64,000 nucleotides of DNA from Burkholderia gladioli (GCF_000959725.1 NZ_CP009322.1:2294001-2358000); one strand, 5' to 3'. Positions 8,683 to 17,284 are shown, counted from the stretch's first letter. The notes: generated by a model from the letters alone, not told the origin. Numbers and translations are program-made.

Positions 8683-8711
8683 TTGCAACATCGGGCGAGC
8701 CTCTCTATAAT
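8683..8711 (+). promoter_or_regulatory. Sigma-70 promoter of the tRNA-Val array
   Basis: TTGCAA (-35), 17-base spacer, perfect TATAAT (-10), then a GC-rich discriminator GCGCCTC just before the first tRNA. A GC-rich discriminator is what stringent-controlled stable RNA promoters have. Confidence 0.75.
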
Positions 8712-8722
8712 TCGCGCCTCGC

Positions 8723-8799
8723 AGGCTCGTAGCTCAGTTGGTTAGAGCACCACCTTGACATGGTGGGGGTCGTTGGTTCGAATCCAATCGAGCCTACCA
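8723..8799 (+). tRNA. tRNA-Val (GAC), copy 1
   Basis: 77 bases with encoded CCA. Acceptor stem AGGCTCG/CGAGCCT, D-arm GCTC...GAGC, anticodon arm CCACC-TTGACAT-GGTGG with anticodon GAC, T-arm with TTCGAAT. All four stems pair fully. Confidence 0.97.
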
Positions 8800-8810
8800 A
8801 CGCATCCGAC

Positions 8811-8871
8811 ATGGACGGCAAGCGCCGCGCTCCAGGTGAACGCGGAACACGCTAGCCGTCCATTGTCTTTT
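8811..8871 (+). terminator. Hairpin and T-rich tract after tRNA-Val copy 1
   Basis: ATGGACGGC...GCCGTCCAT outer stem with further AAGCG/CGCT pairing, then TTGTCTTTT. It starts 12 bases after the CCA end. The 5' arm is repeated after copies 2 and 3; the 3' arm only after copy 3. Confidence 0.6.
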
Positions 8872-8950
8872 CGGCGCTCCGCTCGTCACGGATCGCCGCG
8901 GCAGCAAGCAGCAACCCAAGCAGTATCGCCGCGCATCACGCGGGGCACAT

Positions 8951-9027
8951 AGGCTCGTAGCTCAGTTGGTTAGAGCACCACCTTGACATGGTGGGGGTCG
9001 TTGGTTCGAATCCAATCGAGCCTACCA
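8951..9027 (+). tRNA. tRNA-Val (GAC), copy 2
   Basis: Identical to copy 1 across all 77 bases. The bases after it keep the 5' arm of the hairpin (ATGGACGGCAGGCG) but I find no matching 3' arm, so transcription may run on into copy 3. Confidence 0.97.
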
Positions 9028-9129
9028 ACGCATCCGGCATGGACGGCAGGCGCCGCGTGTTCAAGCGAACATCCCGCGTTTCCCGGCTGGCCACCCAGGC
9101 AGCACCGCCGCGCATCACGCAAGGCACAC

Positions 9130-9206
9130 AGGCTCGTAGCTCAGTTGGTTAGAGCACCACCTTGACATGGTGGGGGTCGTTGGTTCGAATCCAATCGAGC
9201 CTACCA
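9130..9206 (+). tRNA. tRNA-Val (GAC), copy 3
   Basis: Identical to copies 1 and 2. Followed by a complete hairpin. The 20 bases before it resemble those before copy 2 (GCGCATCACGC then GGCACA), marking the duplicated unit as tRNA plus flank. Confidence 0.97.
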
Positions 9207-9217
9207 ACGCATCCGAC

Positions 9218-9278
9218 ATGGACGGCAAGCGCCGCGCTTCTCTCGAACGCGGGCCCGCTTGACCGTCCATCGTCATTT
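9218..9278 (+). terminator. Hairpin after tRNA-Val copy 3
   Basis: ATGGACGGCAAGCG pairs with CGCTTGACCGTCCAT (one bulged A), followed by CGTCATTT. Probable end of the tRNA transcript and a separator from the MFS gene. Confidence 0.6.
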
Positions 9279-9407
9279 CAGCGCCGGCCCCGCACGCGGC
9301 CATCGCCGCGCCGATTCCGCGAGCGCGCGCGAACTCATCTACACTTGCCGTTTTTCGACGCGCCGCCGCCGCGGCCGCCCTCGCACCACGCCGATCGCCC
9401 ATCGCCC

Positions 9408-10649
9408 ATGCCCGCGCCTTCCGATTCGTCCGGCCCTTCTCCCGCCGTCTCCCGCCCTTCCACCTTCCAGCGCTTCTGGAGCGCGCGCGTGCTGTCGTCG
9501 ATCTCGTTCCAGATGCTATCGGTGGCGATCGGCTGGCACATCTACACGCTGACCCAGAGCGCCTACGCGCTGGGCCTGGTCGGGCTCGCGCAGTTCCTGC
9601 CGATGTTCGTGCTGACCCTGGTGGCCGGCCATGTCGCCGACCGCTACGACCGGCGCCGCGTGGTGGCCGTCTGCCAGTCGCTGCTGGCGCTCGCCTCGGC
9701 GGTGTTCCTGGCCGGCACGCTCGGCGGCTGGCTCAACGCGCCGGCGATCTACGCGCTGGCGGCCTGCCTGGGCGCCGCGCGCGCCTTCGAGAACCCCACC
9801 GTGGCCTCGCTGCTGCCGGCCGTGGTGCCGCGCGCCGAGCTGCCGCGCGCCACCGCGCTGTCGACCTCGGCGACCCAGACCGCGCTGATCATCGGCCCGG
9901 CGGCCGGCGGCGTGCTGTACGGGCTGGGGCCGCAGGTGGTCTACCTGCTCGGGATCGCCTGCTTCGGCTGCGCGGCCTGCCTGATGGGCTCGCTCAAGCT
10001 GAGCAGCAAACCCGTTGCGCGCGCACCCGTCACGCTCGAATCGGTGTTCTCGGGCATCGCCTTCATCCGTCGCGAACCGGCCATCCTCGGCGCGCTCTCG
10101 CTCGACCTGTTCGCGGTGCTGTTCGGCGGCGCGGTCTCGCTGCTGCCGATCTATGCGCGCGACTTCCTGCACACCGGGCCCTGGGGGCTAGGGCTGCTGC
10201 GCTCGGCGCCGGCGATCGGCGCGCTGGCCGGCACGCTGTGGTTCGCGCGCTTCCCGATGCGCAAGCGCCCCGGCATGGCGATGTTCCTCGGCGTGATCGT
10301 GTTCGGCCTGGCCACCCTGGTGTTCGGCCTGTCGACCTGGCTGCCGCTGTCGCTGCTGGCGCTGGCCACGCTCGGCGCGGCCGACGTGATCAGCGTGGTG
10401 GTGCGCTCCTCGCTGGTGCAGCTGCGCACGCCCGACGAGATGCTGGGCCGCGTGAGCGCCGTCAATGCGCTGTTCATCGGCACCTCGAACCAGCTCGGCG
10501 AATTCGAATCGGGCATCACCGCGGGCTGGTGGGGCGCGCAGCCGGCGGTGCTGATCGGCGGCGCCTGCACCATCGCGGTGGCCCTGCTGTGGATGCGGCT
10601 GTTCCCCTCGCTGCGCACCATGCGCTCGCTCGAGGCCGAGCGCAAGTAG
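9408..10649 (+). CDS. MFS transporter, EntS-like exporter branch
   Basis: 413 residues, about 12 hydrophobic helices. The first half has G-W-H-I-Y-T-L-T-Q-S-A and the MFS loop signature G-H-V-A-D-R-Y-D-R-R-R. E-N-P-T-V-A-S-L-L-P-A-V-V-P near residue 130 and the T-P-D-E-M-L-G-R-V-S-A-V-N loop late in the protein are typical of the MFS_3/EntS group, which exports siderophores or antibiotics. The start follows from the loss of family-like sequence upstream; the frame is open back into the tRNA but no start there is plausible. No substrate clue in neighbours. Confidence 0.85.
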   Translation: MPAPSDSSGPSPAVSRPSTFQRFWSARVLSSISFQMLSVAIGWHIYTLTQSAYALGLVGLAQFLPMFVLTLVAGHVADRYDRRRVVAVCQSLLALASAVFLAGTLGGWLNAPAIYALAACLGAARAFENPTVASLLPAVVPRAELPRATALSTSATQTALIIGPAAGGVLYGLGPQVVYLLGIACFGCAACLMGSLKLSSKPVARAPVTLESVFSGIAFIRREPAILGALSLDLFAVLFGGAVSLLPIYARDFLHTGPWGLGLLRSAPAIGALAGTLWFARFPMRKRPGMAMFLGVIVFGLATLVFGLSTWLPLSLLALATLGAADVISVVVRSSLVQLRTPDEMLGRVSAVNALFIGTSNQLGEFESGITAGWWGAQPAVLIGGACTIAVALLWMRLFPSLRTMRSLEAERK

Positions 10650-10655
10650 GCGAGC

Positions 10656-10672
10656 CCGGCAAGCCTTGCCGG
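10656..10672. terminator. Short hairpin after the MFS gene
   Basis: CCGGCA-AGCCT-TGCCGG, seven bases after the stop, no T-run. Weak candidate. Confidence 0.3.
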
Positions 10673-10810
10673 CAGCGGTTGCCGGCGGCGCACACCGCAG
10701 GCATCATCGCTCGACACGGCCGCCCGCCAGGGCGGCAACCCGCGCCCGCTCGCGCCGCCTCACCATCGCGCCGCGGCTCGCGACGCGCCTCGTCCCGATG
10801 ATCGCCGCCC

Positions 10811-11695
10811 ATGTCGATACGCGCCTTCCGCACCCTCGTCGCCATCGCCCGCCACGGCACCTTCGCGCGCGCCGGCGACGCGATCGGCCTCACGCAATCG
10901 GCCGTGAGCCTGCACGTGAAGGCGCTCGAAACCGAATTCAGCGTGCAGTTGTTCGACCGCTCGCGCCGCCAGCCCACGCTGACCGAGGCGGGCCGCATCG
11001 TGCTGGCCCAGGCCGAGCAGATCCTGGCGATGGTGGACGGCATCCCCGATGCGCTCAGCGACGAGAAGCAACTGGTCGGGCGGCTGCGCGTCGGCGCGAT
11101 CCAGACCGCGCTGTCGGGGCCGATGCCCGATGCGCTGCTGTCGCTGCGGGTCGCGCATCCCTCGCTGCGCGTGCATGTCGCCGCGGGACTGTCGCTGGCG
11201 CTGGCGCAGCGCGTCGCCGGCGGCGAGCTCGACGCGGCCGTCACCACCCACCCGGTGCGCCCGCATCCTTCCGGGCTGGTCTGGCAGACGCTCTACGAGC
11301 ACCGCTACTGGCTGGTCGCGCCGCCGCGCCACGAGGGCTGGAGCGTGCGCGAGCTGCTCGAGGCGCTGCCCTTCATCCGCTTCGACGCGCAGGCCTGGGC
11401 CGGCCGCGAGATCGCCGCCGAGCTGCGCCGGATGGGCATCAAAGTGCGCGAGGAGATGGTGCTCGACAGCACCGAGACCATCGTCCACATGGCCTCGCGC
11501 GGCCTGGGCGCCGGCGTGGTGGCGCTGCACGACTCGGTGCTGGCGCGGCTGCCGCCGGTGGTGCGCCTGCCCTTCGGGCAGCCGCAGTTGCGCAGCGCAG
11601 TGGTCCTGCTCGAACACCGCTCGCGCCCGGCGCAGCGTTTCGCGCAGGCGCTGGCCGCCGAGCTGATCGCCTCATCCATGAGGTTTTCTCATTGA
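10811..11695 (+). CDS. LysR family transcriptional regulator
   Basis: 294 residues. HTH: F-A-R-A-G-D-A-I-G-L-T-Q-S-A-V-S-L-H-V-K-A-L-E. The effector domain follows from residue 88 and is of CysB/CbbR-like length. It lies 137 bases upstream of, and in the same direction as, an AEC family transporter gene, which it may control; no divergent partner exists because the MFS gene on its left points the same way. Effector unknown. Confidence 0.85.
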   Translation: MSIRAFRTLVAIARHGTFARAGDAIGLTQSAVSLHVKALETEFSVQLFDRSRRQPTLTEAGRIVLAQAEQILAMVDGIPDALSDEKQLVGRLRVGAIQTALSGPMPDALLSLRVAHPSLRVHVAAGLSLALAQRVAGGELDAAVTTHPVRPHPSGLVWQTLYEHRYWLVAPPRHEGWSVRELLEALPFIRFDAQAWAGREIAAELRRMGIKVREEMVLDSTETIVHMASRGLGAGVVALHDSVLARLPPVVRLPFGQPQLRSAVVLLEHRSRPAQRFAQALAAELIASSMRFSH

Positions 11696-11832
11696 TCGCC
11701 CGAGAAATCACCATCATTTCTCGTGGTTGCGCGTGCTTAACTTGAGGGCATCCTCACTACCGCGCAAGCTGCCATGTCTTCGATCCTCCCTCGCCATCGC
11801 GGGCGTCGCGTCGCCTCGGTCGGGCTTCCGGC

Positions 11833-12765
11833 ATGAGCGGCGCGATCGTGCTCGCGCTGCTGCCGGTGGCGCTGCTGGTGACGCTCGGCCACGCCCTCAA
11901 GCGCACCGGCTTCATCGCCGACGCGTTCTGGCCGCCGGCCGAGCGGCTCTGTTACTACGTACTGCTACCGGCCCTGTTCGCGCACGGCCTGGCCACCGCG
12001 CAGCTCGGCGCCCTGCCGATCCTGCCGCTGGCCGCCGCGCTGGTCGGCGCCACGCTGGCCGCCGCCGTCGCGCTGCTGCTGATGCGCCGCTGGGTGAGGG
12101 TCGACGGCGCGGGCTTCACCTCGGTGTTCCAGGGCGCGGTGCGCTTCAACAACTACGTGGGCACCGCCGTGGCGGCCGGCCTGCTAGGCCGGCAGGGCAT
12201 CGCGCTATCAGCGGTCTGCGTGGCGGTGATCGTGCCCACCGTCAACCTGTTCTGCGTGCTGGTCTTCGCGCGTTACGGCCAGACGCGGCTCGGGCCGGCC
12301 GCGGCGCTGCGCCAGGTGCTGACCAACCCGCTGGTGGTGGGCTGCGCGATCGGCGGCGCGATGCAGGCCGGCGGCATCGCCGTGCCCGCCGCGATCGAGC
12401 CGGCGGTGCGCGCGCTCGGCGCCGCCTCGATGCCGCTCGGCCTGCTCTGCGTCGGCGCCGCGCTGCGCTCCGGCGCGACCCGCGCCTGGCTGCAGCCGAT
12501 GCTGGTCGCCTCGCTCTTCAAGTTCCTCGCCATGCCGCTGCTGACCTTCGCGGCCGGCCGCGCGCTCGGGCTCGGCGAGGCCGTCATGACGGTCGCGCTG
12601 CTGTTCCAGGCCCTGCCGACCTCCTCCTCGTCCTACATCATGGCGCGCCAGCTCGGCGGCGACGCGCCGTTGATGGCCGGCATCACGGCCATGCAGACGC
12701 TGCTCGCGATGGTCGCGATGCCGGTCATGCTGGTCTCGCTGGCGAGCCTCGCGCATGGTGCCTGA
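11833..12765 (+). CDS. AEC (auxin efflux carrier) family transporter
   Basis: 310 residues, ten hydrophobic helices in two repeats of five. Landmarks: R-F-N-N-Y-V-G at the helix-4 break in the first half and S-S-S-S-Y-I-M-A near the end, both family-typical. Bacterial AEC proteins move malonate, malate or similar carboxylates; this cannot be narrowed from sequence. Start ATG follows the pattern of a hydrophobic N terminus without leader. A weak hairpin with a downstream T-run follows the gene. Confidence 0.85.
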   Translation: MSGAIVLALLPVALLVTLGHALKRTGFIADAFWPPAERLCYYVLLPALFAHGLATAQLGALPILPLAAALVGATLAAAVALLLMRRWVRVDGAGFTSVFQGAVRFNNYVGTAVAAGLLGRQGIALSAVCVAVIVPTVNLFCVLVFARYGQTRLGPAAALRQVLTNPLVVGCAIGGAMQAGGIAVPAAIEPAVRALGAASMPLGLLCVGAALRSGATRAWLQPMLVASLFKFLAMPLLTFAAGRALGLGEAVMTVALLFQALPTSSSSYIMARQLGGDAPLMAGITAMQTLLAMVAMPVMLVSLASLAHGA

Positions 12766-12780
12766 GGCGGCGCGGTCGAA

Positions 12781-12816
12781 AACCCCGGCAAGCAAGGGGT
12801 TACCCTGACTTTTTCC
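12781..12816 (+). terminator. Weak intrinsic terminator after the AEC gene
   Basis: AACCCC / GGGGTT stem of 6 bp with a 9-base loop, then ACCCTGAC and TTTTT. Short stem, so only moderate support. Confidence 0.4.
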
Positions 12817-12914
12817 GCCGGACGGGCGACACTGCGGGACTATCGAGCGAATCCGGCCGCCCTGTCCCATGAGCGGCCGCGGCCTTCGCCATGTCGTCCG
12901 CTCCAGGAGTGTCC

Positions 12915-13448
12915 ATGACCGACCCAACGCGCGCAGCCGCCGACGAGGACGCGCGCCAGTTGTTCCGCCACGCGATGGCGCATCTCGGCGCCGCCGTCAA
13001 CCTGATCACGACGGCGGGCCCGCACGGCCGCTGCGGCGTGACGGCGAGCGCGGTCTGCTCGGTCACCGACGCGCCGCCCACCCTGCTGATCTGCCTGAAC
13101 CGTTCGAGCAGCACCCACGCCACGCTCACCGGCAACCGCTCGCTATGCGTGAACGTGCTGCCCGGCGAGCACGAGCCGCTGGCGCGTCATTTCGCAGGAC
13201 TGACCAGGATGCCGATGGACGAGCGCTTCGGCCTGGCCGCCTGGGACGAAGGCCAGGACGGCGTGCCGGTGCTGCGCGACGCGCTGGCCAGCGTGCAGGG
13301 GACCATCGTGGAGATGAAGGAGGTGGGCTCGCACACGGTGGTGTTCGTCGAGGCCACGGCGATCCGCGTGCGCGGCGATACGGATGGGCTGATCTACTTC
13401 GGCCGCGCGTTTCATCGGGTGGGTGGAGCGGTGGAAGTGGAGATCTGA
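12915..13448 (+). CDS. Flavin reductase domain protein (RutF/HpaC-like)
   Basis: 177 residues. Shows the FMN-binding split-barrel pattern of short-chain flavin reductases: G-V-T-A-S-A-V-C-S-V-T-D-A-P-P near the N terminus, L-C-V-N-V-L in the middle, and L-I-Y-F-G-R-x-F-H near the C terminus. Members reduce FMN or FAD with NAD(P)H and feed it to a separate monooxygenase. No monooxygenase is adjacent; the LLM and acyl-CoA-dehydrogenase-like flavoproteins lie 34-36 kb away. The ATG at the AGGAG ribosome site was preferred over one 24 bases upstream. Confidence 0.85.
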   Translation: MTDPTRAAADEDARQLFRHAMAHLGAAVNLITTAGPHGRCGVTASAVCSVTDAPPTLLICLNRSSSTHATLTGNRSLCVNVLPGEHEPLARHFAGLTRMPMDERFGLAAWDEGQDGVPVLRDALASVQGTIVEMKEVGSHTVVFVEATAIRVRGDTDGLIYFGRAFHRVGGAVEVEI

Positions 13449-13473
13449 GGCAGCGGGCGAATCACGCCCGGCT

Positions 13474-13746
13474 TCAATCCTGATTGCCGGGAGCGCCCCA
13501 TTCGCTGCCGCGAGGCGCCCCGAAATCAGGATCGGGATGCGGCTCCAGCGTTCCCTCGCGAAGCTGCTGCAAATACCGAACACGCGAAAATCGCTTCATG
13601 GCGTCGGGCGTATGTCCCGAGCGCTGACTATTTTCAGCGTCACCATCGAGCCTTGGCTTCTCGATGTCTGCTAGTTCCGGCGTGAAATCGGCAGGAAGAC
13701 AATCCCGCCGGGCAAGGTCGGGACGCTTAGGCCTCTGAATCGTCAT
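13474..13746 (-). CDS. Small hypothetical protein with strong ribosome binding site
   Basis: 90 residues, basic and proline-rich N terminus (T-I-Q-R-P-K-R-P-D-L), acidic middle, and the C-terminal stretch D-F-G-A-P-R-G-S-E-W-G. No signal peptide, membrane segment or recognised domain. A perfect GGAGGT sits 7 bases before the ATG, the best evidence that this is a real gene inside what otherwise reads as a 746-residue antisense shadow frame. Convergent with the flavin reductase gene, 25 bases between stops. I do not recognise the family. Confidence 0.6.
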   Translation of the reverse strand: MTIQRPKRPDLARRDCLPADFTPELADIEKPRLDGDAENSQRSGHTPDAMKRFSRVRYLQQLREGTLEPHPDPDFGAPRGSEWGAPGNQD

Positions 13747-13889
13747 GCTCGTACCTCCGTGGATTCGGTAATAACCGGCGAGCTGAAAATTCTGTCGACA
13801 GCGATTCCCGGCGGCAAGCTGCCCTATCGACGCAGGGAAAAGTGACATTCCGTCGATACCCACCCGCCACGACCACGCTCCGCCGCGTC

Positions 13890-14774
13890 TCACTGCCCCT
13901 CGAGCGCCGCCATCACCCGCTCCACCAACGGATGATGCTCGCCGCGCCGCGAACGGATCGCATAGATCTCGTCCACCACCCCATCGGCCCGCCCGAGCCG
14001 GCGCAGGCCGCGCAGCATGGCCGCGTCGCCGGCCCCCGCCTCGCTCAGCGGAAACACGCCCAGCCCGCGCGCGCCGAACACCGCCAGCAAGGCGCTGTCC
14101 TCGAATTCGCCGGCGATGCGCGGCCGGATCCCGCTCGCCTCGAAGCTGCGCTCCAGTTGCGCGCGCAAGGGTGAATGCGCGGTCGGCAGCAGCACCGGCA
14201 AGCTGGCGAGGCAGTTGGGAAACCGCTCGCGCGCGACCCGCGTGACGAGGCTGGCCGGCCCGTACCAATCCACCGCCGAAGCCACCAGCCGCTCGCTCGT
14301 CAGGCGCAGGGTGGGATGCGGCGGCGCCGGCTGGCTGGCCAGCACCAGGTCGAGCCGGTGCAGCGCCAGTTCGGCCAGCAGGTCGTCGAGCTCGCCCTCG
14401 TGGCAGCGCAGCCGCAGCGACGGCGTGTCGAGCGCGGGCTCCAGCACCGCGTGCGCGGCCAGCTTCGACACGCCATCGGTCAGCCCCACCGCGAGCCGCG
14501 CCAGCTCGCCGCTGGCCGCCGCGCGCACGTCGTCGGCGATATGCGCGCCGATCCGGAACATCTCGTCGGCGCGCGCGAAAGCCGCCTGGCCGGCCTCGGT
14601 CATGGTCACGCCGCGCCCGGCCGCTTTCAGCAGCGGATGGCCGAGCGCGCGCTCGAGCTCGCGCACCTGCGCGCTGATGGTCTGCACCGCCATGTCGAGC
14701 CGCTCGGCGGCGCGCGCGAAGCCGCCCTCCTTCACGACCACCCAGTAGTAGTACAAATGTCGAAAATTCAGCAT
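13890..14774 (-). CDS. nhaR: LysR family regulator, NhaR type
   Basis: 294 residues. The N terminus [18 protein letters not shown] and the [18 protein letters not shown] are diagnostic of NhaR, with [13 protein letters not shown] following. In enterobacteria NhaR answers to sodium and activates the nhaA antiporter gene; here no antiporter is next door and the divergent gene is a TerC family protein, so the regulon has probably shifted (inference). Confidence 0.88.
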   Translation of the reverse strand: MLNFRHLYYYWVVVKEGGFARAAERLDMAVQTISAQVRELERALGHPLLKAAGRGVTMTEAGQAAFARADEMFRIGAHIADDVRAAASGELARLAVGLTDGVSKLAAHAVLEPALDTPSLRLRCHEGELDDLLAELALHRLDLVLASQPAPPHPTLRLTSERLVASAVDWYGPASLVTRVARERFPNCLASLPVLLPTAHSPLRAQLERSFEASGIRPRIAGEFEDSALLAVFGARGLGVFPLSEAGAGDAAMLRGLRRLGRADGVVDEIYAIRSRRGEHHPLVERVMAALEGQ

Positions 14775-14798
14775 GATGGCTCCAGCAGTCGTGACGAA

Positions 14799-14847
14799 CT
14801 TCGGAAAAACCGATGTTGGAATCAGTTTCGAGATGGTTTTCCCGAAG
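14799..14847. promoter_or_regulatory. Long interrupted dyad between nhaR and terC-like genes
   Basis: CTTCGGAAAAACC (14799-14811) and GGTTTTCCCGAAG (14835-14847) match as inverted repeats at 12 of 13 positions with 23 bases between. Placed 25 bases before nhaR and 66 before the TerC gene; candidate NhaR operator. Confidence 0.45.
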
Positions 14848-14913
14848 CCTACGATCGCCGATCATAACAAGCCTCGACACCAGCCCACCAATGGATTCCG
14901 GAACCCGACCGCC

Positions 14914-15672
14914 ATGGACCACCTGCTGACCCTCGCCGCCGACCCCGCCGTCTGGGCCGCCCTCGTGACGCTCGTCGCGATGGAGATCGTGCTCGGCATC
15001 GACAACCTGATCTTCATCTCGATCCTCAGCAACAAGCTGCCCGAGGCGCAGCGCGCACGCACCCAGCGCATCGGCATCGGCCTGGCGCTGTTCCTGCGGC
15101 TCGCGCTGCTGGGCACGGTGGCCTGGATCGCGCGGCTCACCCAGCCGGCCTTCACACTGTTCGACCACGCCTTCTCCTGGCGCGACATGATCCTGATCTC
15201 GGGCGGCCTGTTCCTGGTCTGGAAGGCGACCAAGGAGATCCACCATCACGTGGCGCCGGGCGAGCAGGCCGGCGCGGCGGGCGGGGTGGCCGCCGCGATG
15301 CTGACGCCGGTCGCGGCGATCGGCCAGATCCTGGTGCTCGACATCGTGTTCTCGATCGACAGCATCGTGACCGCGATCGGCATGACCGAGCACGTCGCCA
15401 TCATGTTCATCGCGGTGATCGCCGCCGTCACGGTGATGCTGGTCGCGGCCGGCCCGCTGTCGCGCTTCATCGACCGCAACCCGACCATCGTGATGCTGGC
15501 CCTGAGCTTCCTGGTGGTGATCGGCATGACGCTGATCGCCGAAGGCTTCGGCAGCCACGTGCCCAAGGGCTACATCTACGCGGCGATGGCCTTCTCGGCC
15601 TTCGTGGAGGGGATGAACATGCTGTCGCGGCGTGCCAAGGCGAAGCGCGGGCAGGCCGAAGGCGGGCACTGA
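14914..15672 (+). CDS. TerC family integral membrane protein
   Basis: 252 residues, seven hydrophobic helices. Both halves carry the conserved acidic membrane motifs of Ter[15 protein letters not shown] in helix 1 and [15 protein letters not shown] in the second half. Family members export Mn2+ or support metal loading of secreted proteins; tellurite resistance is the historic name. The ATG used gives the family-like N terminus; an in-frame upstream extension starts close to nhaR and lacks similarity. Divergent from nhaR. I looked for a yybP-ykoY-type leader and did not see one. Confidence 0.88.
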   Translation: MDHLLTLAADPAVWAALVTLVAMEIVLGIDNLIFISILSNKLPEAQRARTQRIGIGLALFLRLALLGTVAWIARLTQPAFTLFDHAFSWRDMILISGGLFLVWKATKEIHHHVAPGEQAGAAGGVAAAMLTPVAAIGQILVLDIVFSIDSIVTAIGMTEHVAIMFIAVIAAVTVMLVAAGPLSRFIDRNPTIVMLALSFLVVIGMTLIAEGFGSHVPKGYIYAAMAFSAFVEGMNMLSRRAKAKRGQAEGGH

Positions 15673-15819
15673 GGCTCGAGCGGCCAGGGCGGCGCAGCCG
15701 GTCGCTGCGCCCACCGCGATCCGCTCGGCTTGACGCGTGCAACGCGCGAGCGGATCGACAGCAGGAAAGGGGAAGAAGATGAAGACGGGCGGCGCGGAAA
15801 CTCGACGACGCCCCGTGCC

Positions 15820-16479
15820 TCAGCGCTCGGCGGTCTGCAGGCCGCGCACGCGGCCGCGGCGCCGGGTGGCGAGCCGTTGCGTCTCGCGATGGGCGCCGGC
15901 TGCCTGCATCGCGCGCTCGATCGCGAGCGCCGCATGCGAGCCGGTCGGCTCGCCGATCGCCAGCTCGGCGTAGTTGCGCGCATCGGCGGCCCATTGCGAG
16001 GCCAGCGTTGCGTAGCGGCGCGCACGCCGGGCGCGGTCCTGCAGGCGCAGCGCCAATGCTTCGGAGCCCGATACGTTCGGGCGCGCGTTGCGCACCGCCT
16101 GCGCGGCGCGATGCTCGAGATCGACCGCGTCGGCATCGGCCTCGCGCGCCTCGCGAATCGCGGCCTTGGCGGCGGCCTGCGCGTCGCGGGCCGCCGAGCC
16201 CAGCGCGGTCGCGCCATCGGCCGCCTGGCGCCCCTTGGCGGCGGCGTCGGCAACGGGCGGCACGAAACCGGCCACGGCGGAAGAAACCAGGCGAGAAGCG
16301 AGATGGGACGCGACCGGATCGGTGCTCGCGCGACGCGCGGCGGGCACGGCCTCGCGCACCAGCGCGTGACGGGCATAGGGATTCCGTCTTGCCTGGCGTC
16401 CGGCGAACCAGACGCCGGCGCCGATCGCGATGATCGCGACGCCGATCGACGCGGCAATGAGCAACAGGGTTTCTTGCAT
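15820..16479 (-). CDS. Membrane-anchored Ala/Arg-rich hypothetical protein
   Basis: 219 residues. One N-terminal membrane helix (residues about 5-26, LLLIAASIGVAIIAIGAGVW) followed by R-Q-A-R-R, then a long Ala/Arg/Glu-rich helical region without Pro or Cys clusters, probably coiled-coil and cytoplasmic by the positive-inside rule. The ATG was preferred over a GTG 18 bases upstream although neither has a strong ribosome site. Family not recognised. Confidence 0.6.
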   Translation of the reverse strand: MQETLLLIAASIGVAIIAIGAGVWFAGRQARRNPYARHALVREAVPAARRASTDPVASHLASRLVSSAVAGFVPPVADAAAKGRQAADGATALGSAARDAQAAAKAAIREAREADADAVDLEHRAAQAVRNARPNVSGSEALALRLQDRARRARRYATLASQWAADARNYAELAIGEPTGSHAALAIERAMQAAGAHRETQRLATRRRGRVRGLQTAER

Positions 16480-16499
16480 CGTCCAGGGTGAAATCACGG

Positions 16500-17026
16500 A
16501 TGGCGGCGCAGCCCGCCGGAATTTCGGCCGGCGCTGGGGAGGCGCCGGCGAGCGCGCCTACTATACCGCTATCAGCGCTTTTATGTAGGTATTCACCCTG
16601 ATGGGCCCGATAATTTTTTCGTCATAGGAATCAAATCCGGCTGGCGAAACAACACGAAATTCGTGATTCGGCAGCCGATCATTTCGCGTCGCAACATCGA
16701 CTTTCGGATTGCATCGCGCGCCATTGACGGCATCGATGGGGGAGGTTTGCTGCTTTGCAAACCTGCTGTTCCAGAGGCCGTCGAGGGCGGGCGCGAAGCG
16801 TGTCCACGATGCGACAGCAATGATGTCCATCGTGCACGTTTTCGTTCGCAATCGAGGCTGCACGTTCCGCTCGTCGGCGCCCCGCAGATCCGGGCGAACC
16901 AATCCCGCATGCAATCAACTTGCTTCGGGTAACTGACGACCGCGAGCCTCACCGATGCCCATCGCCCCGCTACAGGCCGTTGCGGCCCACCCCGAGCGCA
17001 AGGTCGATTCCGGTTAGACTCTGTGG
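16500..17026. other. 547-base gap with AT-richer segment
   Basis: From about 16560 to 16900 the sequence is clearly poorer in GC than its surroundings. A minus-strand frame at 16561-16830 could encode an 89-residue protein starting M-D-I-I-A-V-A-S-W-T-R-F-A, with no ribosome site and no recognisable domain. Otherwise I see only the promoter region of the next gene: TAGACT at 17015-17020, six bases before its ATG. Confidence 0.4.
16561..16830 (-). CDS. Doubtful small hypothetical protein
   Basis: 89 residues of mixed composition without domain, signal peptide or repeat. Its codon use is unlike the neighbouring genes (little GC at third positions). There is no Shine-Dalgarno sequence before the ATG. 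Either a recently acquired or decaying gene or a chance frame; not recognised. Confidence 0.22.
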   Translation of the reverse strand: MDIIAVASWTRFAPALDGLWNSRFAKQQTSPIDAVNGARCNPKVDVATRNDRLPNHEFRVVSPAGFDSYDEKIIGPIRVNTYIKALIAV

Positions 17027-17284
17027 ATGGAAAAATGCCGCTACTGCGAACGAATCCGCGACGAATGGGAATGCCACGGCCCGGCGTGCCGGGGTGCGAT
17101 CGCCCGCGCGCTGAAACGACAGCGGGCCGGCCTGCCGCTGGTCGCCAAGGTGATCCGCAATGAAATCCCGGCCGGCGCCAGCACCGGCGAGGTGATCTCG
17201 GTGCTCTCCCGCCAGCGCCTGCGCGCCCGGCGCGGCAACGAGGAGCGCCGCGAGCGCAAGGAAATCGACGAGGATCTCGGCTGA
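17027..17284 (+). CDS. Small Cys-rich protein, possible zinc site
   Basis: 85 residues. The N terminus has C-R-Y-C-E-R (CxxC at residues 4 and 7) and W-E-C-H-G-P-A-C-R (Cys 16 and 21), enough for a single zinc knuckle; the rest is basic and helical with an R-R-G-N-E-E-R-R-E-R-K-E tail. No ribosome site is visible and TAGACT ends six bases before the ATG, so the transcript may be leaderless (inference). Family not recognised; a nucleic-acid-binding role would be a guess. Confidence 0.6.
   Translation: MEKCRYCERIRDEWECHGPACRGAIARALKRQRAGLPLVAKVIRNEIPAGASTGEVISVLSRQRLRARRGNEERRERKEIDEDLG

Noticed and set aside
8723..9206. tRNA array as an integration site for a mobile element
   Set aside because: No integrase gene, no partial tRNA 3' copy at a distance and ordinary genes on both sides; the repeats are whole tRNA duplications.
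14775..14913. yybP-ykoY (Mn2+) riboswitch before the TerC gene
   Set aside because: Expected because TerC genes often carry one, but the conserved core and stems are not visible; only a dyad typical of a protein site was found.
13474..15714. 746-residue minus-strand frame
   Set aside because: Only its last 90 codons have a ribosome site; the rest is antisense to TerC and out of frame with NhaR.
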